A DNA stretch of 64,000 bases from DASVDE01 sp963740065 (lineage in GTDB: Bacteria > Actinomycetota > Thermoleophilia > Solirubrobacterales > 70-9). Where the stretch lies: contig CAVUCS010000002.1 of the NCBI GenBank assembly GCA_963740065.1, positions 217,657 to 281,656 on the forward strand. Reading direction: 5' to 3'. Below are positions 53,858 through 63,897 of the stretch, piece after piece (the first letter of the stretch is position 1; each line of letters starts with the position of its first letter). The position numbers were made by a program, and so were the translations under genes. The notes under the pieces are model-generated. The model did no database searches and had not been told where the DNA came from. It saw only the letters and a list, made by a program, of their open reading frames with translations.

Positions 53858-54987
53858 ACCTTCTCCTCCGCTTCGGTCTCGTCGGGCTCGGGCTCCACGC
53901 CCTCCTCGCCGGTGATGTAAATGTTGAACTGCTGGCGGTGCTCTTCGGCGTGCTCGTAGATCGCCTTCACCTCATCCTGGGCGCCGTCGGGGAGCTTCGG
54001 GTGGACGCCCGGGATCAGCTTCGGCAGGGAGCGCATCTTGCCGGTCTTGATCCCGCGGATCGCTGTTGGCAGGGAGCCAAGCAGGCCCTTGATCGCACCT
54101 TTGGTCGGTTTCAGCTTGCCCTTGACGCCCGGTGCGTATGACTCCTGAAGAAGCAGGGCCTCGTCGTTGGTGCCCTTCTTCTCGATCATCTTGACGAAGG
54201 CGTTGACGTGGTTCTCGCCGTTGTTGGGATCGTGAATTTCCTCTTCGCCCGCCTTGCGCCGCAGTCGCATGATCTGGTCCATCGGCGCCACCCCCTTCGG
54301 GCAGGCGTCGACGCAGCTGAAGCAGTGGGTGCAGTCGTAGATCCCGTGGGGGTCCTCGGCGAGGTCGTGCAGGCGCTCCTTGGTTTCGGCATCGCGCGGG
54401 TCTCCGACGAAGCGATAGGCCTTGGCCAGCGCCGCCGGGCCGATGAAGTCGGGGTCGGCCTCCATCGAGAGACAGGAGGAGACGCAGGCGCCGCACTGGA
54501 TGCAGGCCATCGACTGGGTGATGTCGATCATCGACTCCGGCTCGACGATGTACTCGCGCTCGGGCGGATCGCCGTGGGGGAGGAGCCAGGGAGTGACGCG
54601 GCGGATCTTGGTCCAGTGCGTCGACTCCATATCGGTGATCAGGTCCTTGATCACAGGCATATTCCCCATCGGCTCCACGACAATCGTGTTCCCGTCCGGG
54701 CTTCCCTCACCGACGCTCGCCTGCTTGTCGGCCAGCTCCTGCGCTTCGCCGATCTGCGTCTTGCAGCCGAGGCCGGACTGGCCGTTGATCTTCATCCCGC
54801 AGGAGCCGCAGATCGCGGCGCGGCAGGAGCAGCGGACGCTGAGCGAGCCGTCGTCGCGGTCTTTGGCCTGGAGGATCCCGTCGAGGACGGAGAGCGAGGG
54901 ATCGAGGTCGACGTCGAACTCCTCCCAGTAGGCGCCTTCGCCACTTTCTGGCTGGTACCGGCGGACTCTCAGCGTGTACTCGGCCAT
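53854..54987 (-). CDS. sdhB: Succinate dehydrogenase iron-sulfur subunit, type-E-like, with long C-terminal extension
   Basis: 377 residues from ATG 54987 (MAEYTLRVRRYQP). The 2Fe-2S ligands are CSCRAAICGSCGMKINGQ plus a later Cys. The 4Fe-4S motif is CIQCGACVSSC. The third motif CTHCFSCVDACPKG has an extra Cys compared with the classic C-x5-C form, as expected if centre S3 is a second 4Fe-4S cluster (known for type E enzymes). About 140 residues beyond the usual end carry no recognised motif. The start overlaps the sdhA stop by one base and the stop overlaps sdhE. Confidence 0.88.
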   Translation of the reverse strand: MAEYTLRVRRYQPESGEGAYWEEFDVDLDPSLSVLDGILQAKDRDDGSLSVRCSCRAAICGSCGMKINGQSGLGCKTQIGEAQELADKQASVGEGSPDGNTIVVEPMGNMPVIKDLITDMESTHWTKIRRVTPWLLPHGDPPEREYIVEPESMIDITQSMACIQCGACVSSCLSMEADPDFIGPAALAKAYRFVGDPRDAETKERLHDLAEDPHGIYDCTHCFSCVDACPKGVAPMDQIMRLRRKAGEEEIHDPNNGENHVNAFVKMIEKKGTNDEALLLQESYAPGVKGKLKPTKGAIKGLLGSLPTAIRGIKTGKMRSLPKLIPGVHPKLPDGAQDEVKAIYEHAEEHRQQFNIYITGEEGVEPEPDETEAEEKV

Positions 54988-56675
54988 CAGTACGTCCTCT
55001 CCTGGGGCTCCCACTTGGTGATGGTCACCTCTGAGTATGAGATCTCCGGCTCGTCGTCGCCCAGCTGAAGGTCGATGTGTCTGAGCCATTCCTCGTCGTT
55101 GCGCTCCGGGAAGTCGGTGCGGTACTGGGCGCCGCGGCTTTCCTTGCGCTCGAGGGCGGCGACGCAGGTCGCCTCGGCGTTGTCGATCATGTAGCCGAGC
55201 TCGATCGCGCCGAGGATGTCCTGGTTGAAGACGCTGCTGCGGTCGTCGATGTAGGCGGTCTTCGCCTCTTCCTTCAGGTCCCGCACCTTCTCCAGCGCCT
55301 GTTGGATGCCGGCCTCGTCGCGGAAGACGGCGACGTGCTTGTCCATCACGGTCCCGAGGTCGAGCTTAATCTCCGAGACGCGTCGCCCGGAGCCCTTCTC
55401 GCGGGCGGAGATCGCGTCGATGTTGGCCTGCTCTGACTCCAGCGTCTGCTTTGAGGGACGCGCCCGGTCCACGCGCTTGGCGCGGGCGGCGGCGTCGACG
55501 CCGGAGCGGCGGCCGAAGATCAAGGTGTCGAGCAGCGAGTTGGCGCCGAGGCGGTTGCCGCCGTGGACGGAGACGCAGGCGGTCTCGCCGGCCGAGTAGA
55601 GGCCGGGGATGTCGGTGCGCCCGTCGACGTCGGTCTTGATCCCGCCCATCGTGTAGTGGTTGCCGGGCTTGATCCGGATCGGCTCCTTGGTGATGTCGAC
55701 CCCGGCGAAGTCCTGGCCGACCAGGACGATCTCCCGTAGTGCCTCGTGGATGCGCTTTCTCGGCACCACGGTGATGTCGAGCGCCACTGTGCCGTCGGGG
55801 AAGCCGCGCCCCTCGTTGATCTCGGTCTGCTCGGCGCGGCTGACGACGTCGCGCGACGCCAGCTCCATCTTGTTCGGCGCGTAGCGCTCCATAAAGCGCT
55901 CGCCCTTCGCGTTGAGCAGGTGCGCGCCCTCGCCGCGCGCGCCCTCGGTGATCAGGAACCCCTTCCCCGCCAGAGTCGTCGGGTGGTACTGGATCATCTC
56001 CATGTCCATCAACTTGGCCCCCACCCGGTAGGCCATCGCTATCCCGTCCCCGGTACAGATAAGTGCGTTGGTGGTCGGCTTCCAGACCTGGCCGTTGCCG
56101 CCGCAGGCGAGGATCACCGACTTCGCTTCAAACAGCTCCATCGAGCCGTCGGCGATGTTGCGCGTGACCACGCCGCAGCACTCGCCCTGCTCGTCCATCG
56201 CCAGCGCCGTGCAGAACCACTCCTCGTAGCGGGCGACCTGCTCGGAGTGCTTCATCAGCTGCTCGTAGAGCACGTGCATGATCGCCTGTCCGGTGATGTC
56301 GGCGACGTAGTAGGTGCGCGCGGCGGAGGCGCCGCCGAAGGCGCGGGTGCCGAGTCTGCCTTCCTCGTTGCGGTGGAAGGTGACGCCGAGGTGCTCGAGG
56401 TGGAGGATCTCCTCCGGCGCCTCGCGAACCATGATCTCGACCGCGTCCTGGTCGCTCAGGTAGTCGGAGCCCTTGATCGTGTCGAACGCGTGCGACTCCC
56501 AGGAGTCGCCGGGGTTGAGCGCCGCGTTGATCCCGCCCTGGGCCGCGTTGGAGTGCGAGCGCACCGGGTGGACCTTGCTGACGATCCCGACGGAAACGCC
56601 CTGCTCGGCGGCCGCCAGGGCCGCCCGCTGTCCGGCAAGGCCGGCGCCGATCACGAGTACGTCATGAGAAGGCAC
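54987..56675 (-). CDS. sdhA: Succinate dehydrogenase flavoprotein subunit
   Basis: About 562 residues from GTG 56675 (VPSHDVLVIGAGLAGQRAAL). The FAD-binding motif is VIGAGLAGQRAALAA and the covalent-flavin His lies in RSHSNAAQGG (about residue 41). The active-site region includes MIQYHPTTLAGKGFLITEGARGEG and GGNRLGANSLLDTLIFGRR. It oxidises succinate to fumarate and passes electrons to SdhB. The frame is open for 51 more codons upstream, but these look like noncoding sequence. Operon sdhA-sdhB-sdhE. Confidence 0.93.
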   Translation of the reverse strand: MPSHDVLVIGAGLAGQRAALAAAEQGVSVGIVSKVHPVRSHSNAAQGGINAALNPGDSWESHAFDTIKGSDYLSDQDAVEIMVREAPEEILHLEHLGVTFHRNEEGRLGTRAFGGASAARTYYVADITGQAIMHVLYEQLMKHSEQVARYEEWFCTALAMDEQGECCGVVTRNIADGSMELFEAKSVILACGGNGQVWKPTTNALICTGDGIAMAYRVGAKLMDMEMIQYHPTTLAGKGFLITEGARGEGAHLLNAKGERFMERYAPNKMELASRDVVSRAEQTEINEGRGFPDGTVALDITVVPRKRIHEALREIVLVGQDFAGVDITKEPIRIKPGNHYTMGGIKTDVDGRTDIPGLYSAGETACVSVHGGNRLGANSLLDTLIFGRRSGVDAAARAKRVDRARPSKQTLESEQANIDAISAREKGSGRRVSEIKLDLGTVMDKHVAVFRDEAGIQQALEKVRDLKEEAKTAYIDDRSSVFNQDILGAIELGYMIDNAEATCVAALERKESRGAQYRTDFPERNDEEWLRHIDLQLGDDEPEISYSEVTITKWEPQERTY

Positions 56676-56784
56676 GGCGGCGGACTTTATACGCGAGAAA
56701 TCCGACCCCGCAGTCGGATTTGAGGCGCCCCCTGCAACGCTTTGTCTCCCTGTCTGGGGAACAGCGCGTCGCGACTGGGGTGGG

Positions 56785-58008
56785 TCAGTCGAGCCAGCGC
56801 TCGTCGAGGCGCCTGGCCGCGGCCTCAATCAAGCGGACGCCGTCGGCGACGCTGTCGAAGTCGACGTTCTCGGCGAGGTCGTTGGGCCAGTGGTAGTTGG
56901 CCGGGTTCTTCAAGTCGGTGCAGCCGCAGAGCGAGGCGGTTTCATAGCCCGCCGCAAGCGGCTCAAGGCCATCAGTGCCGTTGTGCAGTCGAAGGTTGGG
57001 GAAGAGCCAGATGCCGAGGTCCTCGGCGAGGCTGTCCATCAGCTTCAGCGCGCGAGGCGAGTACTCGCGCATCTTCAGGAAGCCTTCTCCCCGCAGCACC
57101 AGCAGGTGGGGGGAGCCGATCGAATCGACCGCGAGGAAGAATGTGCTCTCCCGCGGCAGGCTCGGGAAATGCCGCTCGCCGAACGCTTTGATGCCCTCGC
57201 TGAATGACTCCTCGGCGCCGGCCGAGAGGAGAATCACCCGGAGGTCCTCGGGTGGCTCCTCGGACAAGCGCTCGGCGAGCGCCAGCAGGGCGACGACTCC
57301 GGTCCCGTTGTCGTTGGCCCCGGGGACGGTTTTGCGCCGGCCGATGTCGGCCATTGCCACCGCCGAGCCGATGCCGAGGGCGATGCCCAGCTTGGTCAGC
57401 AGGCGCCGGCCGGTGAGCGCGCCGAGCGCGGCGAGTATTGGCCCGCCCACGACCGGCGCCATCAGCGGCGGGCTGGTGTCCTGCCCTTCGATCAGCCCCA
57501 GGCGGTCGGCGAGCTTGGGCAGCCCCGGGTGAAAGATCAGCCCCGAGTGAGCCGCGTCGTGGTGAGCGACCACGACCATGGTGCGCGCGGCGTCGGCGGG
57601 ACCCAACTCGCAGACCACGTTGTAGGTGGTCCGCGCGGGCAGGGGCTTGCGCAGGCGCCGCTGCCCGGGCGGGAAGTCGTCGGCGATTCCGGCCGCTCCG
57701 ATCGCCCCCAACACGGCGCCCAACAGTCGCCGGCCGCGCAGCGCCGCGAAGCCGCCCAGGGCGCCCAACAAGGAGCCGAGCCCCAGCGGCCACCAGTAGG
57801 TGCCGTGCGCCGGCTCAGCCTCGATCCGGGCTTCCGCTCCCACCTCGGCAAAGCGCTCCACCAGCCATTCCGCCGCGCGGCGCTCGCCTTCGGAAGCCGA
57901 GGGACGGTCTATCTGCTCCAGTTCTTCGAGCAACTCACGCAGCCGGGCTCTGTTCGGTTTGCCCACCCGCTCGGCAATCGCCCCGCCCCCTTTTTCCTCC
58001 ACTGCCAT
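56785..58008 (-). CDS. M28-family metallopeptidase
   Basis: 407 residues. The zinc ligands follow the M28 pattern: His and Asp in VVVAHHDAAHSG (about 147-149), Asp in GANDNGTG (about 231), the Glu pair in GAEESFSEG (about 263-264), Asp in VDSIG (about 293) and His in YHWPNDL (about 371). An insertion of hydrophobic residues (LGSLLGALGGFAALRG, and a second about 190) suggests membrane association. It would be an aminopeptidase or related di-zinc hydrolase. Divergent from the M50 gene, separated by 34 bp. Confidence 0.88.
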   Translation of the reverse strand: MAVEEKGGGAIAERVGKPNRARLRELLEELEQIDRPSASEGERRAAEWLVERFAEVGAEARIEAEPAHGTYWWPLGLGSLLGALGGFAALRGRRLLGAVLGAIGAAGIADDFPPGQRRLRKPLPARTTYNVVCELGPADAARTMVVVAHHDAAHSGLIFHPGLPKLADRLGLIEGQDTSPPLMAPVVGGPILAALGALTGRRLLTKLGIALGIGSAVAMADIGRRKTVPGANDNGTGVVALLALAERLSEEPPEDLRVILLSAGAEESFSEGIKAFGERHFPSLPRESTFFLAVDSIGSPHLLVLRGEGFLKMREYSPRALKLMDSLAEDLGIWLFPNLRLHNGTDGLEPLAAGYETASLCGCTDLKNPANYHWPNDLAENVDFDSVADGVRLIEAAARRLDERWLD

Positions 58009-58042
58009 TGGGCGGGGACGCTATCGCCCTAACATTGACCTC

Positions 58043-59218
58043 GTGCTCGGTGGCGGCTCAATCACCCTTTTCCACGTCCGCGGGATTCGGATCGCGGTCG
58101 ACTGGTCCTGGTTCCTCGTCCTCTTCCTGGTGATCTTCTGGCTCTCGCGCTTCTATGGCGACGTGCTGGGGGAGTCCAGCTCGGCGACCGGACCCTTCGC
58201 CCTCGCCGTGATCAGCGCCATCGGTTTCTTCGGCTCGATCCTGCTGCACGAGCTGGGCCACGCGATGGTCGCCATGCGCAACGGGATCGGCATCTCCAAG
58301 ATCCAGCTCTGGATCTTCGGCGGCCTGGCGCAGATGGACCGGGAATCCGAGACGCCGGCCGTCGAGTTCAAGGTCGCGATCGCCGGCCCGGCGGTGACCC
58401 TGGCGATCGTCGTCGCGCTCACCGCGGTCGGCCTCGCCGCTTCCAGCCCCGCCGAGTTCCGCGACGCGATGCTGGTCGAGAGCAACTCCGGCGTCTCCGG
58501 CGTGCTCGCGATGGTCGCCTGGCTGGCGACGATCAACGCGCTCGTCCTGGTCTTCAACCTGCTCCCCGCATTCCCAATGGATGGCGGCCGCGTGGTGCGG
58601 GCCCTGGCCTGGTGGAAGTCGGGAGATCGCACCTCAGCGACGCGCTTCGCCGCCGGCCTGGGGCGGGTCTTCGCCTACATCTTCATCGGCGTCGGCCTGC
58701 TGATGGTCTTCACCGGCTACGTCTTCGGCGGTATCTGGTTGGCGCTGATCGGAATGGTGATCAATGGCTCCGCCCGTGGCGCCACGATGCAGACGCAGAT
58801 CACCAGCCGGATTGAGGGGCTGCAGGTTTCCGACGTGATGGATCGGGAGCCGGTGGCGATCCCCGGAGAGCTCAGCGTCGAGCAGGCCCTAGACGAGTAC
58901 TTCCACCGCTACCGCTGGCCCTGGTTCCCGGTCGTCGACGCCGGACGTCACTTCCTCGGGCTTGTCGTCCGCGACAAGGCCGACGAAGTTCCGGAGATTT
59001 CTCGCGCCACCTCCCTCGTTGCCGACGTCCTTGAGCAGGACGACGGCACCTTCCAAGTCCGCGACGACGCCCCCCTCGACACTCTGCTCAGCAACCAAAA
59101 CCTGCGCCGCTTCGGCGCCCTGATGGCCGTCGACGCCGACGGGCGGCTGTCGGGTGTCATAACGGCCGAGCAGGTGGGCCGGGCACTTCGGGATACGGCT
59201 GCGGGAGTGTCCGGGTAG
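58043..59218 (+). CDS. Site-2 protease family zinc metalloprotease (M50) with CBS domains
   Basis: 391 residues from GTG 58043. About six helices; the HELGH zinc motif is at about 69-73 (SILLHELGHAMVAM), and the second motif NLLPAFPMDGGR is at about 172-183. C-terminal CBS domains (about 245-385) include RWPWFPVVDAGRHFLGLVV and RRFGALMAVDADGRLSGVIT. This is the M50B rhomboid-like intramembrane protease layout with a cytosolic regulatory CBS pair. The last four codons (GVSG) and stop lie in the left arm of a 20-bp inverted repeat shared with the convergent acyl-CoA dehydrogenase gene. Confidence 0.9.
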   Translation: MLGGGSITLFHVRGIRIAVDWSWFLVLFLVIFWLSRFYGDVLGESSSATGPFALAVISAIGFFGSILLHELGHAMVAMRNGIGISKIQLWIFGGLAQMDRESETPAVEFKVAIAGPAVTLAIVVALTAVGLAASSPAEFRDAMLVESNSGVSGVLAMVAWLATINALVLVFNLLPAFPMDGGRVVRALAWWKSGDRTSATRFAAGLGRVFAYIFIGVGLLMVFTGYVFGGIWLALIGMVINGSARGATMQTQITSRIEGLQVSDVMDREPVAIPGELSVEQALDEYFHRYRWPWFPVVDAGRHFLGLVVRDKADEVPEISRATSLVADVLEQDDGTFQVRDDAPLDTLLSNQNLRRFGALMAVDADGRLSGVITAEQVGRALRDTAAGVSG

Positions 59219-59314
59219 GGGTTCCGCTTAACTTTTCGAGAAAGCGTTTCCGGCTTGCCGCGATTGGCCGCGCCGAAAAAGTACAAGACGCTCCACCCCT
59301 ACCCGGACACTCCC
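59203..59314. repeat. Mirror-arm element, family 3 (copy 1)
   Basis: Perfect 20-bp arms, GGGAGTGTCCGGGTAGGGGT (59203-59222) and its reverse complement (59295-59314), enclose a 72-bp core. The core contains TTAACTTTTCGAG and GAAAAAGTACAAGACGCTCC. The same core, inverted, lies at 63381-63451 with different arms. The arms include the last four codons and stop of both convergent genes. It would make a very stable bidirectional terminator hairpin. Confidence 0.85.
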
Positions 59315-60966
59315 GGATGGTGCCTTTCGATGATCCGGCCGAAGTCTGTCGCCGCCGGCAAGGTTCCGAACGCCTGACCCCAGTCGCCCGCCAGGCGCGA
59401 GGCGCAGAAGGCGTCCGCCGTCGCTTCGTCGCCGTAGCGGAGGAGGAGCGAGGCCTGGATGGCCAGCGCCATCCGCTCCACTATGTGGCGGGCGCGGGAC
59501 TCGATCGTCTCGATGTCCCCCGGCAGCTCGCTGCGCAGGGATGAGACGTAGGCGTCGAGGCGGGGGTCGGAGCCCTCGGCCACCTCGGCGAAGAAGGAGT
59601 CGACGGAGGCCGGCGTCTTGATCATCGCCCGCAGCACGTCGAGGCACTGGACGTTGCCCGATCCCTCCCATATCGAGTTCAGCGGGCTCTCGCGGAAGAG
59701 GCGCGGCATGCCCGACTCCTCGACGAAGCCGTTGCCGCCGAGGCACTCAAGCGACTCGCCGGCGTGCATCGGCGCCCGCTTGCAGATCCAGTACTTGAGC
59801 ACGGCGTTGGCGATCCGCTTGAAGCTCTGCGCCTCCTCGTCGCCCGCGATCGCCTCGTCGTAGGCGCGGGCGAGCCGCATCGCCGAGATCGTCGCCGCCT
59901 CCGACTCGACGCAGAGGTCGGCCAGCACGTTTTGCATCAGCGGCTGATCGACCAGCTCGCGGCCGAAGACCGAGCGGTGGGAGGCGTGGTGGATCGCGTG
60001 CGCGGCGCCGGCGCGCATCCCGGTCGCCCCGCCCATCACGCAGTCGAGGCGGGTGTGGTTGACCATCTCGATGATCGTCCGCACCCCGGCGCCCTCCTCG
60101 CCGACCAGCCAGGCCGAGGCGGCGTCGAACTCGATCTCACTGGAAGCGTTGGAGCGGTTGCCGAGCTTGTCCTTCAGCCGCTGCAGGCGGAAGCGATTGC
60201 GCTCGCCGTCGGGGGTCCAGCGGGGGAAGAGGAAGCAGGAGATGCCGCCGTCGGCCTGGGCGAGGACGAGGAAGGCGTCGCACATCGGCGCCGACATGAA
60301 CCACTTGTGGCCGGTCAGCTCGTACTCGGCGCCCGGCCCGCCGCCGTTCGTCGGCCGCGCGACGGTGGTGTTGGCGCGCACATCGGTGCCGCCCTGCTTC
60401 TCGGTCATCCCCATCCCGGCCAGCGCGCCGGGCTTCTCCGGCGCCGGCGCGTTGCGCGGGTCATATTCGGAGGAGAGGAAGCGCGGCTCCCACTCGGCGG
60501 CCAGCTCCGGCTGGTGGCGCAGCGCCGGGATCACCGAGTAGGTCATTGAGATCGGGCAGCCGACCCCGGCCTCGGCGTGCCCCATGCACATGAAGGCGGC
60601 GCCGCGGGCGACGTGGGCGCCGGGTCGCGGGTCCTTCCAAGGGGAGGAGTGCAGCTCGTGCTCCACCGCCGTACCCAGCAGCTCGTGCCAGGCGGGGTGG
60701 AACTCGACCTCGTCGACGCGGTGGCCGAAGCGGTCGTGGGTCTTCAGTTTCGGCGGGTTCTCGTTGGCCTCGGCGCCGAGGCGCTGCGCCCGCTCGGACC
60801 CGGCGAACTCGCCGACCGCGGAGATTCGCTCCCGCGCCCACTCGGCGCCCTCTCGCCGTATCGCCTCGACCAGCGGCCGGTCCGTTTCGAAGACGTTGTA
60901 GTCGACCAGCGGTGGCGGCTGGTTCGTCACCTCGTGCGTGCCCGACTGGCGCTCAGCAGTAGCCAC
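59299..60966 (-). CDS. Acyl-CoA dehydrogenase, AidB-like
   Basis: 555 residues from GTG 60966 (VATAERQSGTHEVTNQPPP). Domains: an N-terminal helical region, a beta domain with GMGMTEKQGGTDVRANTT and HKWFMSAPMCDAFLVLAQ, and a C-terminal helical bundle. The catalytic Glu-type region reads GGNGFVEESGMPRLFRESPLNSIWEGSGNVQ, which is very like AidB/isovaleryl-type enzymes. The substrate is unknown; AidB proteins also bind DNA. A longer open frame to 62031 is the shadow of icd. It is divergent from icd, with a family 1 palindrome between. Confidence 0.9.
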   Translation of the reverse strand: MATAERQSGTHEVTNQPPPLVDYNVFETDRPLVEAIRREGAEWARERISAVGEFAGSERAQRLGAEANENPPKLKTHDRFGHRVDEVEFHPAWHELLGTAVEHELHSSPWKDPRPGAHVARGAAFMCMGHAEAGVGCPISMTYSVIPALRHQPELAAEWEPRFLSSEYDPRNAPAPEKPGALAGMGMTEKQGGTDVRANTTVARPTNGGGPGAEYELTGHKWFMSAPMCDAFLVLAQADGGISCFLFPRWTPDGERNRFRLQRLKDKLGNRSNASSEIEFDAASAWLVGEEGAGVRTIIEMVNHTRLDCVMGGATGMRAGAAHAIHHASHRSVFGRELVDQPLMQNVLADLCVESEAATISAMRLARAYDEAIAGDEEAQSFKRIANAVLKYWICKRAPMHAGESLECLGGNGFVEESGMPRLFRESPLNSIWEGSGNVQCLDVLRAMIKTPASVDSFFAEVAEGSDPRLDAYVSSLRSELPGDIETIESRARHIVERMALAIQASLLLRYGDEATADAFCASRLAGDWGQAFGTLPAATDFGRIIERHHPGVSG

Positions 60967-60993
60967 GCCCTCGATTCTCGCACGCCACCCCCC

Positions 60994-61041
60994 GTTCCGC
61001 TGCGACTTATCTCGGCATGTCAGAGATAAGTCGCAGCGGAG
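60994..61041. repeat. Dispersed palindromic repeat, family 1 (copy 5)
   Basis: Arms CCGCTGCGACTTATCTC (60998-61014) and GAGATAAGTCGCAGCGG (61023-61039) are exact reverse complements around GGCATGTCA. It lies in the 111-bp gap between the acyl-CoA dehydrogenase and icd starts, so it is upstream of both genes and cannot be their terminator. Confidence 0.88.
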
Positions 61042-61077
61042 CGGGGGACCACGGTCTCTCGCTAGGGTGCCGCGTCG

Positions 61078-62292
61078 GTGGCGAAGATCCAAGTCAAGAA
61101 CCCTGTCGTCGAGCTCGACGGCGACGAGATGACCCGGATCATCTGGGACTTCATCAAGGAGCAGCTGATCCTCCCCTACCTCGATGTCGAGTTGGAGTAC
61201 TTCGACCTCGGGATCGAGAGCCGCGACGCGACCCGCGACCAGATCACCGTCGACGCGGCGAACGCGATCAAGGAGCACGGGGTCGGCGTTAAGTGCGCGA
61301 CGATCACCCCCGATGAGGCCCGCGTCGAGGAGTTCGGCCTCCACGACATGTATCGCTCGCCGAACGGGACGATCCGCAACATCCTCGGCGGCGTCATTTT
61401 CCGCGAGCCGATCGTCATCTCCAACATTCCGCGCCTGGTCCCCGGCTGGACCAAGCCGATCGTGATCGGCCGCCACGCCTTCGGCGACCAGTACCGCGCC
61501 ACCGACCTCGTCGTCCCCGGCGAGGGGACGCTCACACTCACCTACACGCCCAAGGACGGCTCCGAGCCGGTCGAGCTCGACGTCTACGACTTCCCCGGAA
61601 GCGGCATCGCGATGGCGATGTACAACCTCGACGAGTCGATCCGCGACTTCGCCCGCGCCTCGATGCGCTACGGCCTCAACCGCGATTACCCGGTCTACCT
61701 CTCGACCAAGAACACCATCCTCAAGCGCTACGACGGGCGCTTCAAGGACATCTTCGCCGAGGTCTACGAGAATGAGTTCAAGGCCGAATTCGAGGCCAAG
61801 GGGATTACTTATGAGCACCGCCTGATCGACGACATGGTCGCCGCCGCGATGAAGTGGGAGGGCGGTTATGTCTGGGCCTGTAAGAACTACGACGGTGACG
61901 TGCAGTCGGACACCGTCGCCCAGGGCTTCGGCTCGCTCGGGCTGATGACCAGCGTGTTGATGACCGCCGACGGCAGAACCTTCGAGGCCGAAGCCGCGCA
62001 CGGCACGGTCACCCGTCACTACCGCCAACACCAGCAGGGCAACCCCACTTCGACCAACCCGATCGCCTCGATCTTCGCCTGGACCCGCGGTCTCGCCGCC
62101 CGCGGGCGCCTCGACGACACGCCGGAGGTCTCACGGTTCGCCGAGACCCTGGAGCGGGTATGCATCGAGACGGTTGAGAGCGGCAAGATGACAAAAGACT
62201 TGGCATTGCTGGTCGGCCCCGACCAGGCGTTCCAAACCACGCAGGAGTTCCTCGCCTCGATAGACGAGAACCTGCAAGCGGCTATGGCTTAG
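61078..62292 (+). CDS. icd: NADP-dependent isocitrate dehydrogenase (eukaryotic-type, homodimeric)
   Basis: 404 residues. The start VAKIQVKNPVVELDGDEMTRIIW and the substrate motif SPNGTIRNILGGVIFREPIV are typical of the IDH1/2-like subfamily. DDMVAAAMKWEGGYVWACKNYDGDVQSD follows, and the NADP-side region is EAEAAHGTVTRHYRQHQQG. Length matches. It oxidises isocitrate to 2-oxoglutarate. mdh follows 35 bp downstream, suggesting a TCA operon. Start GTG 61078. Confidence 0.95.
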   Translation: MAKIQVKNPVVELDGDEMTRIIWDFIKEQLILPYLDVELEYFDLGIESRDATRDQITVDAANAIKEHGVGVKCATITPDEARVEEFGLHDMYRSPNGTIRNILGGVIFREPIVISNIPRLVPGWTKPIVIGRHAFGDQYRATDLVVPGEGTLTLTYTPKDGSEPVELDVYDFPGSGIAMAMYNLDESIRDFARASMRYGLNRDYPVYLSTKNTILKRYDGRFKDIFAEVYENEFKAEFEAKGITYEHRLIDDMVAAAMKWEGGYVWACKNYDGDVQSDTVAQGFGSLGLMTSVLMTADGRTFEAEAAHGTVTRHYRQHQQGNPTSTNPIASIFAWTRGLAARGRLDDTPEVSRFAETLERVCIETVESGKMTKDLALLVGPDQAFQTTQEFLASIDENLQAAMA

Positions 62293-62326
62293 TCACAAAC
62301 CCTCGATCCACAGGAGGACAGATTCC

Positions 62327-63313
<987 letters not shown>

Positions 63314-63360
63314 GAACTCCTCCGGGCTTGTCAGAGAATCCCGGCAGGAGCTTGGTCAAA

Positions 63361-63471
63361 GGGTCGATCCCGGCAGGGGTGGAGCGTCTTGTACTTTTTC
63401 GCCGCAGCGGTTAGCCGCAGCCGGAGACGCTTCTCGAAAAAGTTAAGCGGAACCCCTGCCGGGATCGACCC
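63361..63471. repeat. Mirror-arm element, family 3 (copy 2)
   Basis: Perfect 20-bp arms, GGGTCGATCCCGGCAGGGGT (63361-63380) and its reverse complement (63452-63471), around a core starting GGAGCGTCTTGTACTTTTTC. The core matches copy 1 (inverted) closely, while the outer 14 bp of the arms differ. A partial second end (GTTAAGCGGAACCCCTGC, 63483-63500) and a partial arm (ATCCCGGCAGGAG, 63339-63351) flank it. It fills the gap between convergent mdh and the AT-hook gene. Confidence 0.82.
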
Positions 63472-63516
63472 TCGGGGCGCGGTTAAGCGGAACCCCTGCT
63501 GGATCGACCCTGGGTG

Positions 63517-63897
63517 CTAAGCAGCGGTGTACTGCCGCCCCTTCTTCTTAACCCGTCTCTCCTTCTCCAGGTCACCAAGCACCCGGTAGAGATAGTTGGG
63601 CTTGATCTTCATCGTCTTGGCGATCTCCGAGGCGGTGATGCCCGGGTTCGCCTCGATCAGGTTTACCGCCTGGTCGGCGCGGGTGCCACCGCGGCGGCCG
63701 CGACGACGGCGAGGCGCGCCGGCGGCCTTTTTGTTGGTAGAGCCTTTCGGACGACCGGGGCCGCGACGGCCCGGGGTAGCGCTACCCACCAAGTTCGTTA
63801 GGGCCTTCTCGACGCGCTTGCGCTCCTCGTCAAGTTCGCCGAGGCGCTTCTCAAGCAGCTCACGCGCTTCGTCGATCACACTGGAAATGCTGGCCAT
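63517..63897 (-). CDS. AT-hook / winged-helix DNA-binding protein
   Basis: 126 residues. An N-terminal coiled coil (ARELLEKRLGELDEERKRVEKAL) is followed by an AT-hook (RRGPGRPKGS, about 44-53) and a basic linker. The C-terminal helix-turn-helix reads VNLIEANPGITASEIAKTMKIKPNYLYRVLGDLEKERRV. It probably binds DNA as a nucleoid-type or local regulator. GAAAGGAAA precedes the ATG at good spacing. It is convergent with mdh. Confidence 0.82.
   Translation of the reverse strand: MASISSVIDEARELLEKRLGELDEERKRVEKALTNLVGSATPGRRGPGRPKGSTNKKAAGAPRRRRGRRGGTRADQAVNLIEANPGITASEIAKTMKIKPNYLYRVLGDLEKERRVKKKGRQYTAA

Noticed and set aside
60967..62031. Upstream extension of the acyl-CoA dehydrogenase to a 910-residue frame
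   Set aside because: The extra part is antisense to icd, includes a family 1 palindrome and has no acyl-CoA dehydrogenase similarity.
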